A model generated the notes under the pieces. That model saw nothing but the letters and a program-made list of their open reading frames with translations. It did no database searches and was not told the origin of the DNA. The translations under genes were made by a program, and so were the position numbers. DNA of 64,000 bases from Blastomussa wellsi (lineage: Eukaryota; Cnidaria; Anthozoa; Scleractinia; Plerogyridae): positions 22,367,896 through 22,431,895 of the forward strand of contig OX393564.1 in NCBI GenBank assembly GCA_947652115.1, in the 5' to 3' direction. Below are positions 10,484 to 24,478 of this stretch, piece after piece. The stretch's first letter is position 1; each line of letters opens with the position of its first letter.

Positions 10484-13372
10484 TCTTGTGACGACAACGT
10501 CAACGATTTTGAATTGAAACATCCTATTCGAATTAAAACCTTAAAATATTTACATATCTGTGAGAAAAAAAGCCTAGTTGGTTTTAGCATGTATTGTTCT
10601 CTGGCACCTTTCCTTTCTTTTCGGCCTGTCGTACGTAGTTTTTTGGTACATGCAACGATATTTGCATAATCAGGAGTGACAAACTGCTATTGACTTTGTT
10701 GCTGTGTTTTCTTTGCACTTAATAGTACGAAAAACGATTTGTGTAACAAGGTCAAAATGCCATAGAGCTTTTTAGTTATGTTTTCGTTGCCTGTACCTTC
10801 AAAATCAAGCCGGGAGGCTGCGCACCCGATATTGACTGGCCATCATTGTATTCTTTTCAGGTTTTGTCAGACAATCAGTCACAGCCAATAATAACTCGTC
10901 TCCCGCGAGGTCTATCTTGTATATCGTGCATTTAAAATACGTAGCATCTGTTTGAAATATAAACATCGCCTAATCGAGCCATCTTTCCTGTTTTCATGGG
11001 CCTCGAAGCTCTGGTCCCAGAATTATAGAATAAGCTATGACAGCAGACCAGTATGCGGCGCTGCTAGCAATTGCTCGTGGAAATGGCACAGGATTTGCAA
11101 CCTTGAAACCAACACAAGGTGGGCCTTAAAAATTGGTAAATGGGTCAGACAGTTGACGCAGATCTCGGGACTCAGAAACAAAAAAAAATGATAATATCAG
11201 TTTAGCCTCAATCAACGATGTATAACATGGTTTATCCTGTCTGACATGAGAATGAACAATGAACAATGTGACGATGACGGTAACAGAGAGCGAGAGCAAA
11301 AGGGAGAACATGAAAAGACAAGGCAACAGTTGAGGTTCATTTCTTGTTGACTTCAGGCGGCGGAAATGCAGAATAACAAACATGTCAAAAGGAAATCGTG
11401 GAGAGTTTTTAAAATTCGGTTGACTGCGTCATGCTAATGAGCGTCCGACATGTGTTTTGCTAATTGCTCGTTGCGTAGCGACGATATGTAACATAAAAAT
11501 AACAAACTGTCACACAACGCGTTAAAGTGCAATGTTGTTGAAGTAACGACAGCCGTTTACGGACTTTTTGACTAAAATCCGCTAAATTAAAAGAGCGATA
11601 TCCGTCGTCACAACGATGTCAATTAGAAAATGCAGCATTACATAGCGGTTACTGAAAGGGAACTTCGCTGATTTAGAAGCGGCATGCAAATCTGAAAGAA
11701 ACCACTGTACTGCTTACGTACAACCGGTATAAACGGATGCGATACCTTCCATGTGATAGTATAAAACAACATCGTCAATCGAAAGAGGTAAGATATCGCA
11801 AAATATTAGTCAACAAAGTCTTAGGTCCTTGCCGATGTTACGAAGTCTTCTCGCGCGTTCTTGTGGCTTTGTAATCGTCTTCGGACGTCGTCGTTCAGAA
11901 GGTATAATTCATGGGGACAAACTACTCGCCTAGAGAAGAGGCAGCAAAATTGAAGAGCACTGTTAAAGGAATTTTATTTCCAGCCTCCCAAGGAAAAAAA
12001 AACAGTTCGTGTTCATTTGTCTTACCCGTCCATTGACTAGTGTCATAAATTGCTCACTCGCTTCCTTGTTTCGTTTTGTTCAAGCGTTGAACAAACGTCT
12101 GCTTTATTGAAGCAAATGTGGAACGTATCGTACAGCAACGAAAAGAACGAAAAGTGCGGGAATAAAACCTTGCATGTAACTGAGAAATGCTTATATCACT
12201 AGTATTTAAAACGGGCTGAATTTACAATGATATAACAAGTCCAAGCAGTGAGTAAAGCTGCTGTTTTAAAACGGAATTTAAAAAATGTAAAAAACGTGAA
12301 TATATTTGTCCAGAGAAAATGACTTATTTATAACGATATAAACGTTTCCAAGATCAAAGGTCCATTAACTCATATTGATCAAATGATGATACTAGAGCAA
12401 TAATGAATACAAAGAGGTGGACAATGGTACATTTTGCATAATTTGTCTTGCACGACAAATTATGGAGTAGACCGCAGCAAGAGGGGGGATGGAGGGAGTA
12501 ATTAGTGTTAAAACCATTGGAAAGGGGAGAGTCGTGTTGAATACTCCTCTAACGGCCATGGTCATTATGCCTGACCCCATTTCAAAGCACCTGGGTGGAC
12601 GTAAGAATATACTGCAAAAAGTGGTAGCATTGTGGCTACATTGTTTCTCGATCTGCTAAAGTTTGCCTCGATTTCTAGAGACGAACATCATACGTTCATA
12701 AATACTACCGTGTACTGGATCAGCTGCATGCAATCAAGAATTCCATTTTCCACTAGTTTCGTGTTGGAACGAGTTACTTAAATGAGACTTCTAAAGAGCT
12801 TCAGTATAATGCTGACACGCAAGGGTTTCGTCCAGACTTTTAAATGTTAGAGCCATGTTAAATCGACTTTGTCAACGTATGTATACAGCAAGGTACCGTC
12901 TGGCAACCAAACTTGTGTGCAGATGTATTCTTAATAGTTCTGGCCCTTGATCGCTTTAAGTATTGGCGTTATGTTTTATCTCAGTACAAGAAGAGAATTG
13001 AACGTAATAAAAGAAATCAATAAAACCCTTTCGATAGTCTAACTGGGACATGTAATGTAGGCTAAGGTAAACTATGCCATGTCTCTCGGCAGTGAAGTAT
13101 CCAGTTGACGGATAAAATTTCTTATCAAAAGTGCAACAAATCGCCCTTATAATACATCTCGCGCGCAATGTTTCCAACAATAATGAAATTGAACTGCATT
13201 AAAATAACAGGTTAACGAACCTTTTTTCATTCCCTGTTTCATTCTAAAACTTTGCACCCGACCTCGCTTTAAGGCGAAATGACTGTTTCACTCGATAATC
13301 GGTTAACAGGAGCAACAACTCCGGGTAATTACCCCGCTCTTTAAAACTGCAAATTTTACAACATTATTATAG
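10484..13372. other. Intergenic region A-B
   Basis: 10484-11924 is the 5' flank and presumed promoter of gene A, duplicated upstream of B. 11925-12980 is spacer found only here, AT-rich, with a small hairpin near 12430-12470 and no coding signal I can support. 12981-13372 is the 3' flank of gene B. Confidence 0.6.
11760..11933 (+). promoter_or_regulatory. TATA-like motif and short leader-like ORF, unit 1
   Basis: TATAAAA at 11760-11766 on the plus strand, then an ATG at 11835 opening MLRSLLARSCGFVIVFGRRR, a basic, Ser/Leu/Arg-rich start that resembles a mitochondrial leader; the ORF stops at 11933. It is copied at 23938-24101 and the reading frame differs only past the duplication breakpoint. 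It could be an unrelated first exon, a 5' exon for gene C, or chance. Confidence 0.25.
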
Positions 13373-14289
13373 CTAACAGGGTGATCCCGAGTCTTCCTCG
13401 GGACTTTCGCGAGGATCTACACCAGCTTTGGCTGCTACAGCGAGTAAAATGTTCCGCTGGTCGTGAATCGTGTCAATGATTGACATTTGTCGTTTTGCTA
13501 CTTTCTCCAATTCCTTGGCGAACACTTCAAGCGTCTGATTGTCCTCTTGCTCGGGATCTTGATCGCTACTGCTGAGGTCTTTATCATCAAAGGTGAATTT
13601 CCTACGCACAGAAATGGTCAATAGTCAGTAAAGAAGAAACATTTTTATCATGCATTTAGCCAGGTAGAGCAAAAATAGGAGCCTTGTAATATCATGTTTA
13701 CAGTATTTTAATTGTTTAATATTTGCATTACATCTAACGTATTGCGCATTTGTCAAGGAAGGGAAGCGCATTTGCGCAGTGTGCTTTACGGATCTATATA
13801 GATTCTCTCCATGCAGCTCCCTACAAGACATTTACCCTGATGAAATCTTCTTTTCCACGTAACGTCCAGTAACCACCAACCGAGGCATGTGAAAACGGCG
13901 TGTGATGAATTTTGGAAAGTTTCTTTCAACTGCAACAACGAAGTCTATGAACTTTCCTTTGTTCCTCAGGAACGCATATTTCTGCACTGATTCAATGTCT
14001 CCCACAGCTAAACCGACCTGCGAAAGACACGAGGCCAACTGAGGTTGCAGAACATGTGGCATGGGGAGCCAAAACTAAAGGTAAATTAACAGTGATAATC
14101 TATGGACTCACAGAGGGGTGGGTTTGGAGGAGGAGACGGGTAAGTGGCTTAGTGTGCTGAATTCGTAAACTACAGATTTCCATCTTCCACCCCACCACTA
14201 ACTGGATTTGGTTTTGTTTCAAATTCGTTTCTACAGCCTCGCAACAGTTGGGACGTCGAGCAGTCCCTGGTTAAATCTTTCATCCTGGA

Positions 14290-14485
14290 TCTGTTCTTAG
14301 TTGTCCCGAGTTCGACTCCCCGGTCGTGCTATGTAAATAGCCAACTGGTCAGCTTCCAAGCACTTTGGAGTTTTAGCATGTTTCTGTTACACAAGAAACG
14401 TTCAATTTTTTATGTACATCGCCCTTAATTAGCACAGCTGTAATAGATCTTCTGACCCTTAAAATTAGTGAAGGAAAGCTATCCA
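14290..14485 (+). repeat. Degraded tRNA-derived SINE fragment (unit 2 copy)
   Basis: Duplicate of the fragment at 1283-1478, in intron 8 of gene B. Keeps CGAGTTCGACTCC and the TTAGCACAG tail motif. Confidence 0.5.
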
Positions 14486-14984
14486 AATATTAATGAAAGA
14501 GAAGCAAACAAACAAGCCAAGAAAAATAATTATAAGACTAAACTATGTGAAAAAGTGTTTGTATGCCTTTAGCTTCGTCAGTTCAGACATCTGTACCAAG
14601 TTACGGCAAAATGAGGTATAACACATGCTTCATAATTGCTTTTTTTGGCGGTGTAGAGGATGGGGGGGGGGGGGGGGGGGAAAGGGGGCAAGACGGCTTA
14701 AGCAGTTGCATGCAAATGTTAAACCGCCATTCTAAAATAATGTTTAAAAGGTTAAAAGTGTTACAATAATCGTTCCACTTTTTACTTCAAAATGCTTTGA
14801 AAGGTACAGGCCTGCATTTATAGTCAGTTAAGGGGGGAGAACCCCAACTACAAAACGGTTGCTATTGATGACTTCTAATCATCATATCTTGGCTTCCCTT
14901 TCAATCCTGGGATTAGTTCTTTGCCATGTTTGTTCTACTGGAGGCTGCTTTCGCTTTTGGCCGTTTTGACGATATTTGGAAAGC

Positions 14985-15273
14985 CACGTGATCAGAACAC
15001 ATAAACGCTTAAAACTTGCACAGTTTACATCTTTCTCGGATGAAACCAAAGCCAATGGATAGAGTGCATTTAGATGCAAAATCTGATGTATGGATTTGTG
15101 GAGATTCCTATTAGTTAAAAAGCTATGACGTCATACCTTCTACAGTATTGTCAATTTCAACAAATCCACACTACAGATTTTGCATCTGAATGCACTCTAT
15201 CCACTGCCTTTGGTTTCATTCGAGAAAGATGTAAATGTGAGAGTTTATAGCGTTTTCGTGTTCTTGTCACGTG
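14985..15273. mobile_element. Foldback MITE in intron 8 of gene B
   Basis: More complete copy of the element at 1983-2244. Arms run CACGTGATCAGAACACATAA ... TTTACATCTTTCTCG ... GGATAGAGTGCATT and their mirror image ... CACGTGAC. A short loop contains TATGACGTCATA. Confidence 0.65.
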
Positions 15274-17177
15274 ACTTAAACTGCATTTTTGTTGGCGTCC
15301 TAATTTTTTAATCCTAATATTGTAACTTCATGTGCATGTAGGGGGAGAGGACTATCTGTCATTCTACGAGTTTTATGAAATCCAAGACGCTCAGTATAAG
15401 TGGGACAAATACATGCAGTGGCCTAATGGTTGACGTGCTGCACTCCGGCTCCGGCAAGATACTTAACTCTCACCATGCCTCTATCCACCAAGACTGGCGA
15501 ATTGTTGGGACAACCTGATAGAATGCTGTGGAGTAACCTTTAATTGGCAAGCATCCCATCCAGGGGGAGTAACAACTCGCCTAGCCGGTTCATGATACAC
15601 AAACCACCGGGAGTTATGACCCAGCTGGGCTCATAACTCCCGCCGGCTTTACTTTTTTGCAGTATAGATACCGTTCATATGTTAAATGCCCACTTACCAG
15701 AAGGTTCGTAAGAATGATAGGCATGGCAAAGATAAAGAGGCACATGAAGCAGAGCGACAATTCTTTGTAAGGCACTAGATTTGCACCATTATCTGGATTC
15801 GTGGCGTCTACGTTATCCACTAACATTGAGGTATAGTCTATCTCGCCAATGGTCATCACAATTACCTTCACGAGAGTCATTGGGAAGGTGTTAAACCGCG
15901 GTATCCTGAACAGAAGAAAATGGGACACAAATTAAGAATCTTTTCAAATAGTTCTTAAATAATTCTTTAAGAGCTTTGTTACCTAAATCCGCAAGCGCTT
16001 TAATACCTCTGGTTTCTGAAGCGCATAGTTCTTAGAAGTATTTCGACTCCCTTATGGGTGGGACCCGGCATATAAACATTACCTTCCAAAATACCGGAAG
16101 GGGATTTTCTGCAAAATGACTTCCTTTATTATATATGAACTGAAATTAAATTACCTGTTCCCTGAGTAGTATGTAGAAAACTACCGAAAAGGCAACAGCA
16201 AACAACAGGAAGAGGCCGATGGTTTTGAGCACTGTCATTGCCACTTGAAAGAACATGGTAACGTAGATGCCGACATAATCTAAAGTCTGCACAAACAATA
16301 TCAAGTTCATGTAGCCCAGAAAAACGGCAACTGTTCCCATCTGCCAGGTTAGCCTGTCATCATTTCCGAGAAGACTTGCGATGCTCGGAAACGCATAAGG
16401 AAGTATAAAGATTATGGTTGACACGTACAGAAACCATTCCAGTAGGTTCGTCCATTGTTTGAAATATGCCACTCGCTGAACGAAAATCTGATAAAGTTCT
16501 TTGGCCAGATGGAGTGATGCAAATATAAGGATGAGAAATGCAATAACATTGCTAATGACGTTTTTATGCGAAAGGGTATCATCATCATCATCATCATCAT
16601 CGGACTCATCGGGTTTGCGTTTGAGAATAACAGCATTCCTCTGAGTTAACATGAAATATGTCATTAGAGCAAGAAATGAGGAATACGCCACAAGGTTTGT
16701 CCAGTAAACAAACCAGCCATAACTACGCCACTTTATCTTGAGAAGTTTTCTGCAAAGATCATGTACAAGGAGGTCCATTTGCCTGTGCTTCACCATGACC
16801 ATGAGACCAAAGAAAGGCTCCTCATTTGGTCCACTCTGATCTTCAGGTCCCGGATCGAGGAGACTAAAATCGTAAGTTATAGAGCGCTGGGCTAGAGACC
16901 GTTGGATACAGCGATCCATTACAGACGTGGCAGCATCAGGGAACCGTTGAATGAGTTTTCCCATTCGATTATGGCCATCAGGGCTTTTCGCTGACAATAC
17001 TTCCCTCCATCTAGAAACATGAAAATCACAAAATGATACTATTTGTACACGATGTGAAATATGACATTGATATACATTGATTTTAAAATAATTTTATATT
17101 TCTTAGACTCATTTATAATTTGTCAAGTTAAAACAAACTCTCTTCTCGGTATTTCCCGATGAAACACTGTCTCATGG

Positions 17178-17444
17178 GTATGGAGGCGAGCGTGGCCTAG
17201 TGGACAGGGCGCTGGACTTGTAATCAGGTGGTCCCGGGTTGGAGTCCTCCTCCCTGCCACTAAAACGGATTTGTCTTCGGTGGTCCCGAATTCAACTCCT
17301 CCATGCTTTGTAAATAGCCAACTGGTCTGCCTCCTGCCAGTTGGGATTTTTAAGAACTTTCTGTTTCATTTACAATATTTGTTTACGTATTTACAATGTC
17401 CCCAATTAGCACAGTGGTGCTAAATACATTGACACTTAAATAAA

Positions 17445-17482
<38 letters not shown>
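17178..17482 (+). mobile_element. tRNA-derived SINE with (ATT)n tail (unit 2 copy)
   Basis: A box TGGCCTAGTGG (17193-17203) and B box GGGTTGGAGTCC (17236-17247). The A box here is a better match to the consensus than in unit 1. About 135 bases of AT-rich sequence (17483-17617) and a second ATT run (17619-17652) follow, absent from unit 1. Confidence 0.7.
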
Positions 17483-17621
17483 CTAATTTTTACTTCTTTT
17501 ATGTAAGTAAGTTATTTTTGTTATTAGTATTATTACTTTATATAATAAATATTGTAATAAGTTCCACATGGATGCATGTAAGATTCGAGTTTTATTTCTC
17601 AATAAAGGTTGATTTTATTAC

Positions 17622-17656
<35 letters not shown>

Positions 17657-19650
17657 CTTGTGTTTGACATATTACATGAAAGCAGTAGCAATGCATATGT
17701 ACCAAAAGTCTTACTTTTCCTAAAAACAGCTTTTACATTATTATACAGGTACTAAAATGCTTTTCTAGCACGTTTATCACTTTTTGCAGAAAATGATGTT
17801 ATATACAACTAGTAAGTTCGGGGAGATTTTAGATTTTCTTTGCTTACCTCGCATTTTTAATAATAGCCATAACAACGTCTTCCTGCTGACTCTCAATGGC
17901 TACATCGAGGCAGTTGAGTCCGTTTTCATCTGGCTTCAAGCTTGCTTGTCTATCTAAAAGGAACTTTAAAGCATCCACTCGACCGTTCGCAGATGCAATC
18001 AGAAGAGCTGTGTTTCCTGTTTGGTCTTGGTGATCAATGTTGGCGTTCGAGTCGAGAAACATTTTAATTAAGCCAGTGGCCCCTGATTTGGCGGCATGTA
18101 AAAGAGGGGTCCATCCATAGACGTCAGGGCTGTCGACTTCTGCGCCCATTCGGAACAGAATTGAACAGATGTTCCTACGGTTAAACAATAAACAATATTA
18201 CAAAACAGCAGAGACAGTTTTAGGTATCTTTCTTATACTTAATTCTATATTTTTATCCCAGAACATATGTTGAGGAGTTCGTATCGATTAGCAGTGGCCG
18301 CATGAATAAGCAAGGTTGTAGTCTCGTTCTCCCTTCTGTGAATTCTTATTCCGTAGCAATTTCATAGAAGGACTGAAATCGCCGATCAGTTTTATATTAA
18401 ATATTGGCGTTGGATTAAAAAAAGATCCAAAATCCAGAGTCATCTGACAAATACTTCAACAAAAAAAGTTAACAAAAAATGGAAAACTGACAAGGCCAAG
18501 GAATGATATCATTCTAAAAACCAAGTTTTGGTTTATTACAAGATAATTGATATTTTAAATACAATATTTTGGCCGCTACAGAGTCATTCGGTCTCTTGGC
18601 TTCAATAGGGGTTGTTGTGAAACATCCTTTGACCAGGTGAAAGCCATTTGACGCTTTCAGTTTAATGAAATTAAGTATTTCTAAAGGGTCCTCAAGCAGG
18701 GCAGGGTGAAAAAGTTCCTAACTGAAAATGATATTTGGCACCAGATTGCAATGTCCTTACCGTCTTCTGTTCAGAGCAGCAAAATGCAATGGTGTTCTAC
18801 CGTTCTCATCCTTCTGGCAAACACTGGGAAGTGAAGCCTTGGCGAGAGTCTCAACATGGCGGGCCTTTCCAGTTTCAGCAGCTATGTGTAATGCCGTCTT
18901 TCCAGTACCATCTGCAAGAAGACAGTTTGCTTTCTTTTCCAATAAAATATCCAGAAGCTGAACACATGAAAAAATAAAGAATACGGACATTTAATAAATT
19001 TAATAAGCCATCACTCCTAAATACGTTCAATAATTGATATTCAATAATCAGAGTCTAAACTGATGGTTAGGTCACAGGTCAAGAGCTAGTCAAGACTTAA
19101 ACTTCTTCTTTGTAGTCACAAGATCAACTCCTCGGTCACACCAGGTAAGTAAGCTTAAATATCCAGCTCTCAGCTTCCTTTCAGTTGGGATTCTTACCCA
19201 TAATGCGGTTTTATCGAAATTGCCTTGACCTAAATAAGTGTATGTCAACTGTTGTTCTACAGTTGACAAAACAGTTACATTTTAGACTTTGCCGATTTCG
19301 ATGTCCTTTACCCTCATGTTTGCAGAAAAGGCGGCATAATGCATTGCCGTTCTTTCATGAGCGTCGGGAACGTTGATAATTCCTGTTCCACATCTCTCTA
19401 GCAACATCTTTAAGACGCTTTCCTTGTCGTTTTCTACGGCTAGATGAATATAGCTTCTCTGGTGCTTATCACGAGCTGTAACGTCCGCTCCGGACTCAAG
19501 GAGCATCTTGGCACAGTTTGTATGACCAGCGGCCACTGCACAAAGAAATGGCGTCTTGCCATTTGAGTCTTTGGGGTCTGTAGATGCTAAATTCTTGAGA
19601 AGAAGCTCTGTACATTCTGGGTTTCCAAAGTACGCCGCGCTAAAAAGAGT

Positions 19651-19771
<121 letters not shown>

Positions 19772-22647
19772 CCAACCAAGTAACAATCAAACTTTGCTTT
19801 TAATTTCTTTTCTTTTTCAGGAAATATATGCTTAATAAAGTGCTTTTCTTTCAACAGTCATTCTGCACGATAGCACCCTACCTGTGTAAAGGTGTTCTCT
19901 GTTTGCGATCCTTCGTGTTCGTCTGTGCTCCACTTTTGATGAGCAACTCCAAAATCTCCTTGTCCTTTTGAATGCACGCCACGTGCAAAGGGCTCTTTAA
20001 ACACTTGTTTTGAATGTTCACATCGGCACCGTGCTGCAAAAGGACCTGACACATGGACACGTGACCAGTCTGGACAGCTATGTGAAGAGCTGAGTTCTGG
20101 TCCGCGTCTTTTTGGTTGACAAACCGGTTGAATTCTGGATCCTCATGGTTTGAACGTATCGCGTTACATGGATACCTCAAACTATTCCTCAGAGCTGAAA
20201 TTAAGTAAAAACATCGACGGCAATGATAAGAAAGCAAAACTTGTTTATTTAATAACTCTAAGATGTCTTCATAGTAAACCCACCGCATTGGAAGAACGGT
20301 TGTCCTCGAGATTTATGTAGTTAAATACTGCAAGGGTTATTTCTTTCTGAAGGTAAGTTCGATTCCATTTTCTTCACTTCTTGGACGGCGAATTTTTGGA
20401 TCCTGACAATTATCATGCTATCGACGTCGAACGCAGTGTAGAAATTTTATTTGAAGTTGAAGAAAATCGACCATAAATAGATGAGGCCGTTTTACGTTTT
20501 CATATCTATGCCCAAACTTACCCGTCTCAATAACCAAAGACACAACATTAGTGTTGCCAGCATTTGCTGCTAGGTGAAGACAAGTGCGTCCCTCCTTTGT
20601 GAAAATGTTAATACTGGCTCCGTTCTCAATGAGGCATTTACAAATATCCTCATAACCTCGACTGATAGCTAAGTGAAGAGCAGTCTTTCCTTGCTGGTCT
20701 GTTATGTCAACATCCATATCCTTTAAGTTCATCAGTCGTTCAATGATCTGCATGTGGCCAAATTGGGCGGCAAAATGAAGAGAGGTACAGCCGCTTGAAG
20801 TGGATGCCAGGTTTGGTTTAGCTCCTTTCTTCAGCAAAGTGTCAAGGGCTTCTAGAGCGTTGTACCTTTAAGATATTGGGTAAAAGGAGTATTGTAAGAC
20901 GCCGGTACAAGTTGGCTCAGAATGACAAAAAGTGGGAAAGGGTGTGGGGAACAGTGAAGTGACAGAGAAAATTTTGATTTCTGTCTGTTCATCTGTCTGT
21001 CTTTCTATCTATCTGGATCTGGATATGTATTTACTCTCTGATTTTTGTTTGTCTGCCTCTCGATCCTCATTTGGAGTTTCTACAAGGAAACTGCAGAAAA
21101 AAATCCTTTCTCTTTGAGTCAGTTCTTCCTTAATTATATTATTTATATGCTATTTTGTATTCAAATCGCCAGCCTGTTATCTTTCTCGTGGAGTATGTTT
21201 AGTTCCTTCGATGACTGTGAGCCCCAATGAGATAAATTTTACAGTATTTGACATTCAAAACGCCGTAGCTGCTTCTGGAGAACAAGTCTAAGTCTATGAG
21301 AAAAGGTCACGTCCCACCAACTCCCAAGGAGCTCCAAGGGTACCCTAAGATATCTCGCGATCCTCATATAAAAGGTTTTACTTCTTCAACGAAATTACGC
21401 AACATTTAATTTCTCGCCCATTGTACGTTCGGAGTGAGATTATGGGGCTTTAGTCAGTCAGTCAGTCGGTCCGTCAGTCGGTCCGTCAGTCGCCTGATAC
21501 TTAACCGACGAGGCCATAGGCCAAGTTGGCTAAAATCAGACGATGTTCCGTAAGATTAAGCAGGATCATTGTATTATTATCCAACAAATTGTCAACGAAG
21601 CGCATTTTAAAGCTAGAAAAGTTGTCGTTATGCGGAGCTTTGCGAGACTTCGGCCGAATTATCGTTACTTATTGTATATCATAGGATGATCTGTCAAATG
21701 GGCTCCCGGTCAGTACAGGTGAAGGATAACAATCGCTTCATGACCATATATGGGCAACGTGACAATTTGCTATTTAAATAACATACCAAAACAATATTTG
21801 TAAATAAATATTGTTATATATGTCTCCAAGGGGGAAATAAAGCTTCACGGCTGTTGTTATTGTTGTCATCTTCCCTATAGTCAATCAGTAACTCAGTCAG
21901 TCAAGGTTGTTTATTGAGGCCATTTGAAGCAAGCTCAAGTTTTAAGAGAACTCATTTCCAACAAGGATGAAATTTTACTGTCCTGACGATAGCTATAAAC
22001 AGCGCCCGGTCATAAAATCGCTTTAATCCAAAGGACACTTTTAGGTATGCATCTGAATGTCGATCGAGGCGCCATATTCTGACGGTGAAACCGAAGTCGC
22101 GGTTTGGTTGAATAATTCCAAAGTTATTTGCCCTTTGAACCATTCAATACACAACGTCATGTGAGTCTATCTTATACTAATGTTTTTATCTTCCTGGACA
22201 ATTAGTGAAAACTCAAAACCAAACGTAGTATAAATCCCTTTACATTATAAAACCTTTAATTATTCTTGTCTTATTTACCTGGCAGCGACATGAAGTGGTG
22301 TTGAACCGTCTTTGTCGTAAATATCAACCTTAACACCTGCTTTTATGATGGAGTCGATAGCTTGAACGCGGTTCAGTCTCGCCGCGTGGTGTAGAGCGCT
22401 TGTGCCATTTTGATCCAAACCGTCCATTTTCTCTTCAGTCGTCGACAAGTAAGTTTGGATGTCAGCCATTTGCCCGTTGGCCGCTACCTCGAAAAGGTTG
22501 TCCGTTTTGTTCATGAACGGTTCCATCTCAAAAACTATTCCAGTTGGAGAGCTTCCATCATCTCCAATCGGAGCTATCGCCAGTGGCGAAGGAGCAAATT
22601 CGATGTTCATTGTTGCTGTCGAATTGACCAAATATTGAAGATTCAAC

Positions 22648-22674
22648 TTACCGAAGACTCAGCGAAGACTGCAT
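22648..22674 (-). promoter_or_regulatory. Upstream ORF overlapping a splice-donor consensus, gene B
   Basis: Identical to the 10457-10483 element: MQSSLSLR then TAA inside TCG|GTAAGT. Conserved because the duplication is recent, so conservation alone is weak evidence of function. Confidence 0.4.
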
Positions 22675-24478
22675 TCTTGTGATGACAACGTCAACGATTT
22701 TGAATTGAAACATCCTATTCGAATTAAAACCCCAAAATATTTACATATCTGTGAGAAAAAAAGCCTGGTTGTTTTTAGCATGTATTGTTCTCTGGCACCT
22801 TTCCTTTCTTTTCGGCCTGTCGTACGTAGTTTTTTGGTACATGCAACGATATTTGCATAATCAGGAGTGACAAACTACTATTGACTTTGTTGCTGTGTTT
22901 TCTTTGCACTTAATAGTACGAAAAACGATTTGCGTAACAAGGTCAAAATGCCATAGAGCTTTTTAGTTATGTTTTCGTTGCCTGAACCTTCCAAATCAAG
23001 CCGGGTGGCTGCGCACCCGATATTGACTGGCCAACATTGTATTCTTTTCAGGTTTTGTCAGACAATCAGTCACAGCCAATCATAACTCGTCTCCCGCGAG
23101 GTCTATCGTGTATATCGTGCATTTAAAATACGTAGTATCTGTTTGAAATATAAACATCGCCTAATCGAGCCATCTTTCCTGTTTTCATGGGCCTCGAAGC
23201 TCTGGTCCCAGAATTATAGAATAAGCTATGACAGCAGACCAATATGCGGCTCTGCTAGCAAATGCTCGTGGAAATGGCACAGGATTTGCAACCTTGAAAC
23301 CAACACAAGGTGGGCATTAAAAATTGGTAAATGGGTCAGACAGTTGACGCAGATCTCGGTACTCAGAAACAAAAAAAAAAAAATGATAATATCAGTTTAG
23401 CCTCAATCAACGATAAAAAAAACAATGTATGTATAACATGGTTTATCCTGTCTGACATGAGAATGAACAATGAACAATGTGACGATGACGGTAACAGAGA
23501 GCGAGAGCAAAAGGGAGAACATGAAAAGACAAGGCAACAGTTGAGGTTCATTTCTTGTTGACTTCAGGCGGCGGAAATGCAGAATAACAAACATGTCAAA
23601 AGGAAATCGTGGAGAGTTTTTAAAATTCGGTTGACTGCGTCATGCTAATGAGCGTCCGACATGTGCTTTGCTAATTGCTCGTTGCGTAGCGACGATATGT
23701 AACATAAAAATAACAAACTGTCACACAACGCGTTAAAGTGCAATGTTGTTGAAGTAACGACAGCCGTTAAGAGCGATATCCGTCGTCACAACGATGTCAA
23801 TTAGAAAATGCAGCATTACATAGCGGTTACTGAAAGGGAACTTCGCTGATTTAGAAGCGGCATGCAAATCTGAAAGAAACCACTGTACTGCTTACGTACA
23901 ACCGGTATAAACGGATGCGATACCTTCCATGTGATAGTATAAAACAACATCGTCAATCGAAAGAGGTAAGATATCGCAAAATATTAGCCAACAAAGTCTT
24001 AGGTCCTTGCCGATGTTACGAAGTCTTCTCGCGCGTTCTTGTGGCTTTGTAATCGTCTTCGGACGTCGTCGTTCAGAAGGTATAATTCATGGGGACAAAC
24101 TCATTTGTCTTGTGGAAATGTATACGGACGTAATGCTATATTATTTATCCTCGTGGTTAAGGTTGCACTTAACCCCGATGTCTTTCTCTATAATTTAACG
24201 TTCATACCGAACACATTGATTTTCTACTGCAGTATGCATAATTTTCAATTATGATTTACACTCCATGTAATTAAAATGACGTTTATTTCCGAAGGTAATT
24301 TGAAAACTGAAACTGTTGAAATTATTGGAAGATCGTTGTAATTTCATGGGAAGATATCTTTTTTCTTCTTTCAGTGTAAGTGGCTGCCTGACGAGGAGCT
24401 TCTGTTTGTTCGGCAAGACACCTTCAAGAGGTTGAATAAAAAGCGAGTCAACGGCCATTTATGCACAACACCGTCAAC
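22675..24478. promoter_or_regulatory. Head-to-head promoter region between genes B and C
   Basis: The start codons of B (22610, minus) and C (24479, plus) are 1.87 kb apart. The left part is duplicated sequence (to 24101); the right 377 bases are unique to this locus. It holds TATAAAA at 23938-23944 (plus). A shared or bidirectional promoter is possible but inferred from geometry only. Confidence 0.4.

Larger units (their letters stand above)
1..11924. repeat. Segmental duplication, unit 1 (gene A and its 5' flank)
   Basis: Collinear with 12981-24101 across exons, introns and about 1.4 kb of 5' flank. Similarity starts at window base 1 (CTCAGTACAAGAAGAGAATT, also at 12981) and may extend leftwards. 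It stops abruptly after GGGGACAAACT at 11924, matching 24101. Main differences: extra intron sequence at about 6085-6544, a foldback element at 8809-9246, about 66 extra bases near 9850-9915 and about 30 near 11560-11590 in this unit. Either a recent tandem duplication or an assembly of two haplotypes in tandem. Confidence 0.9.
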
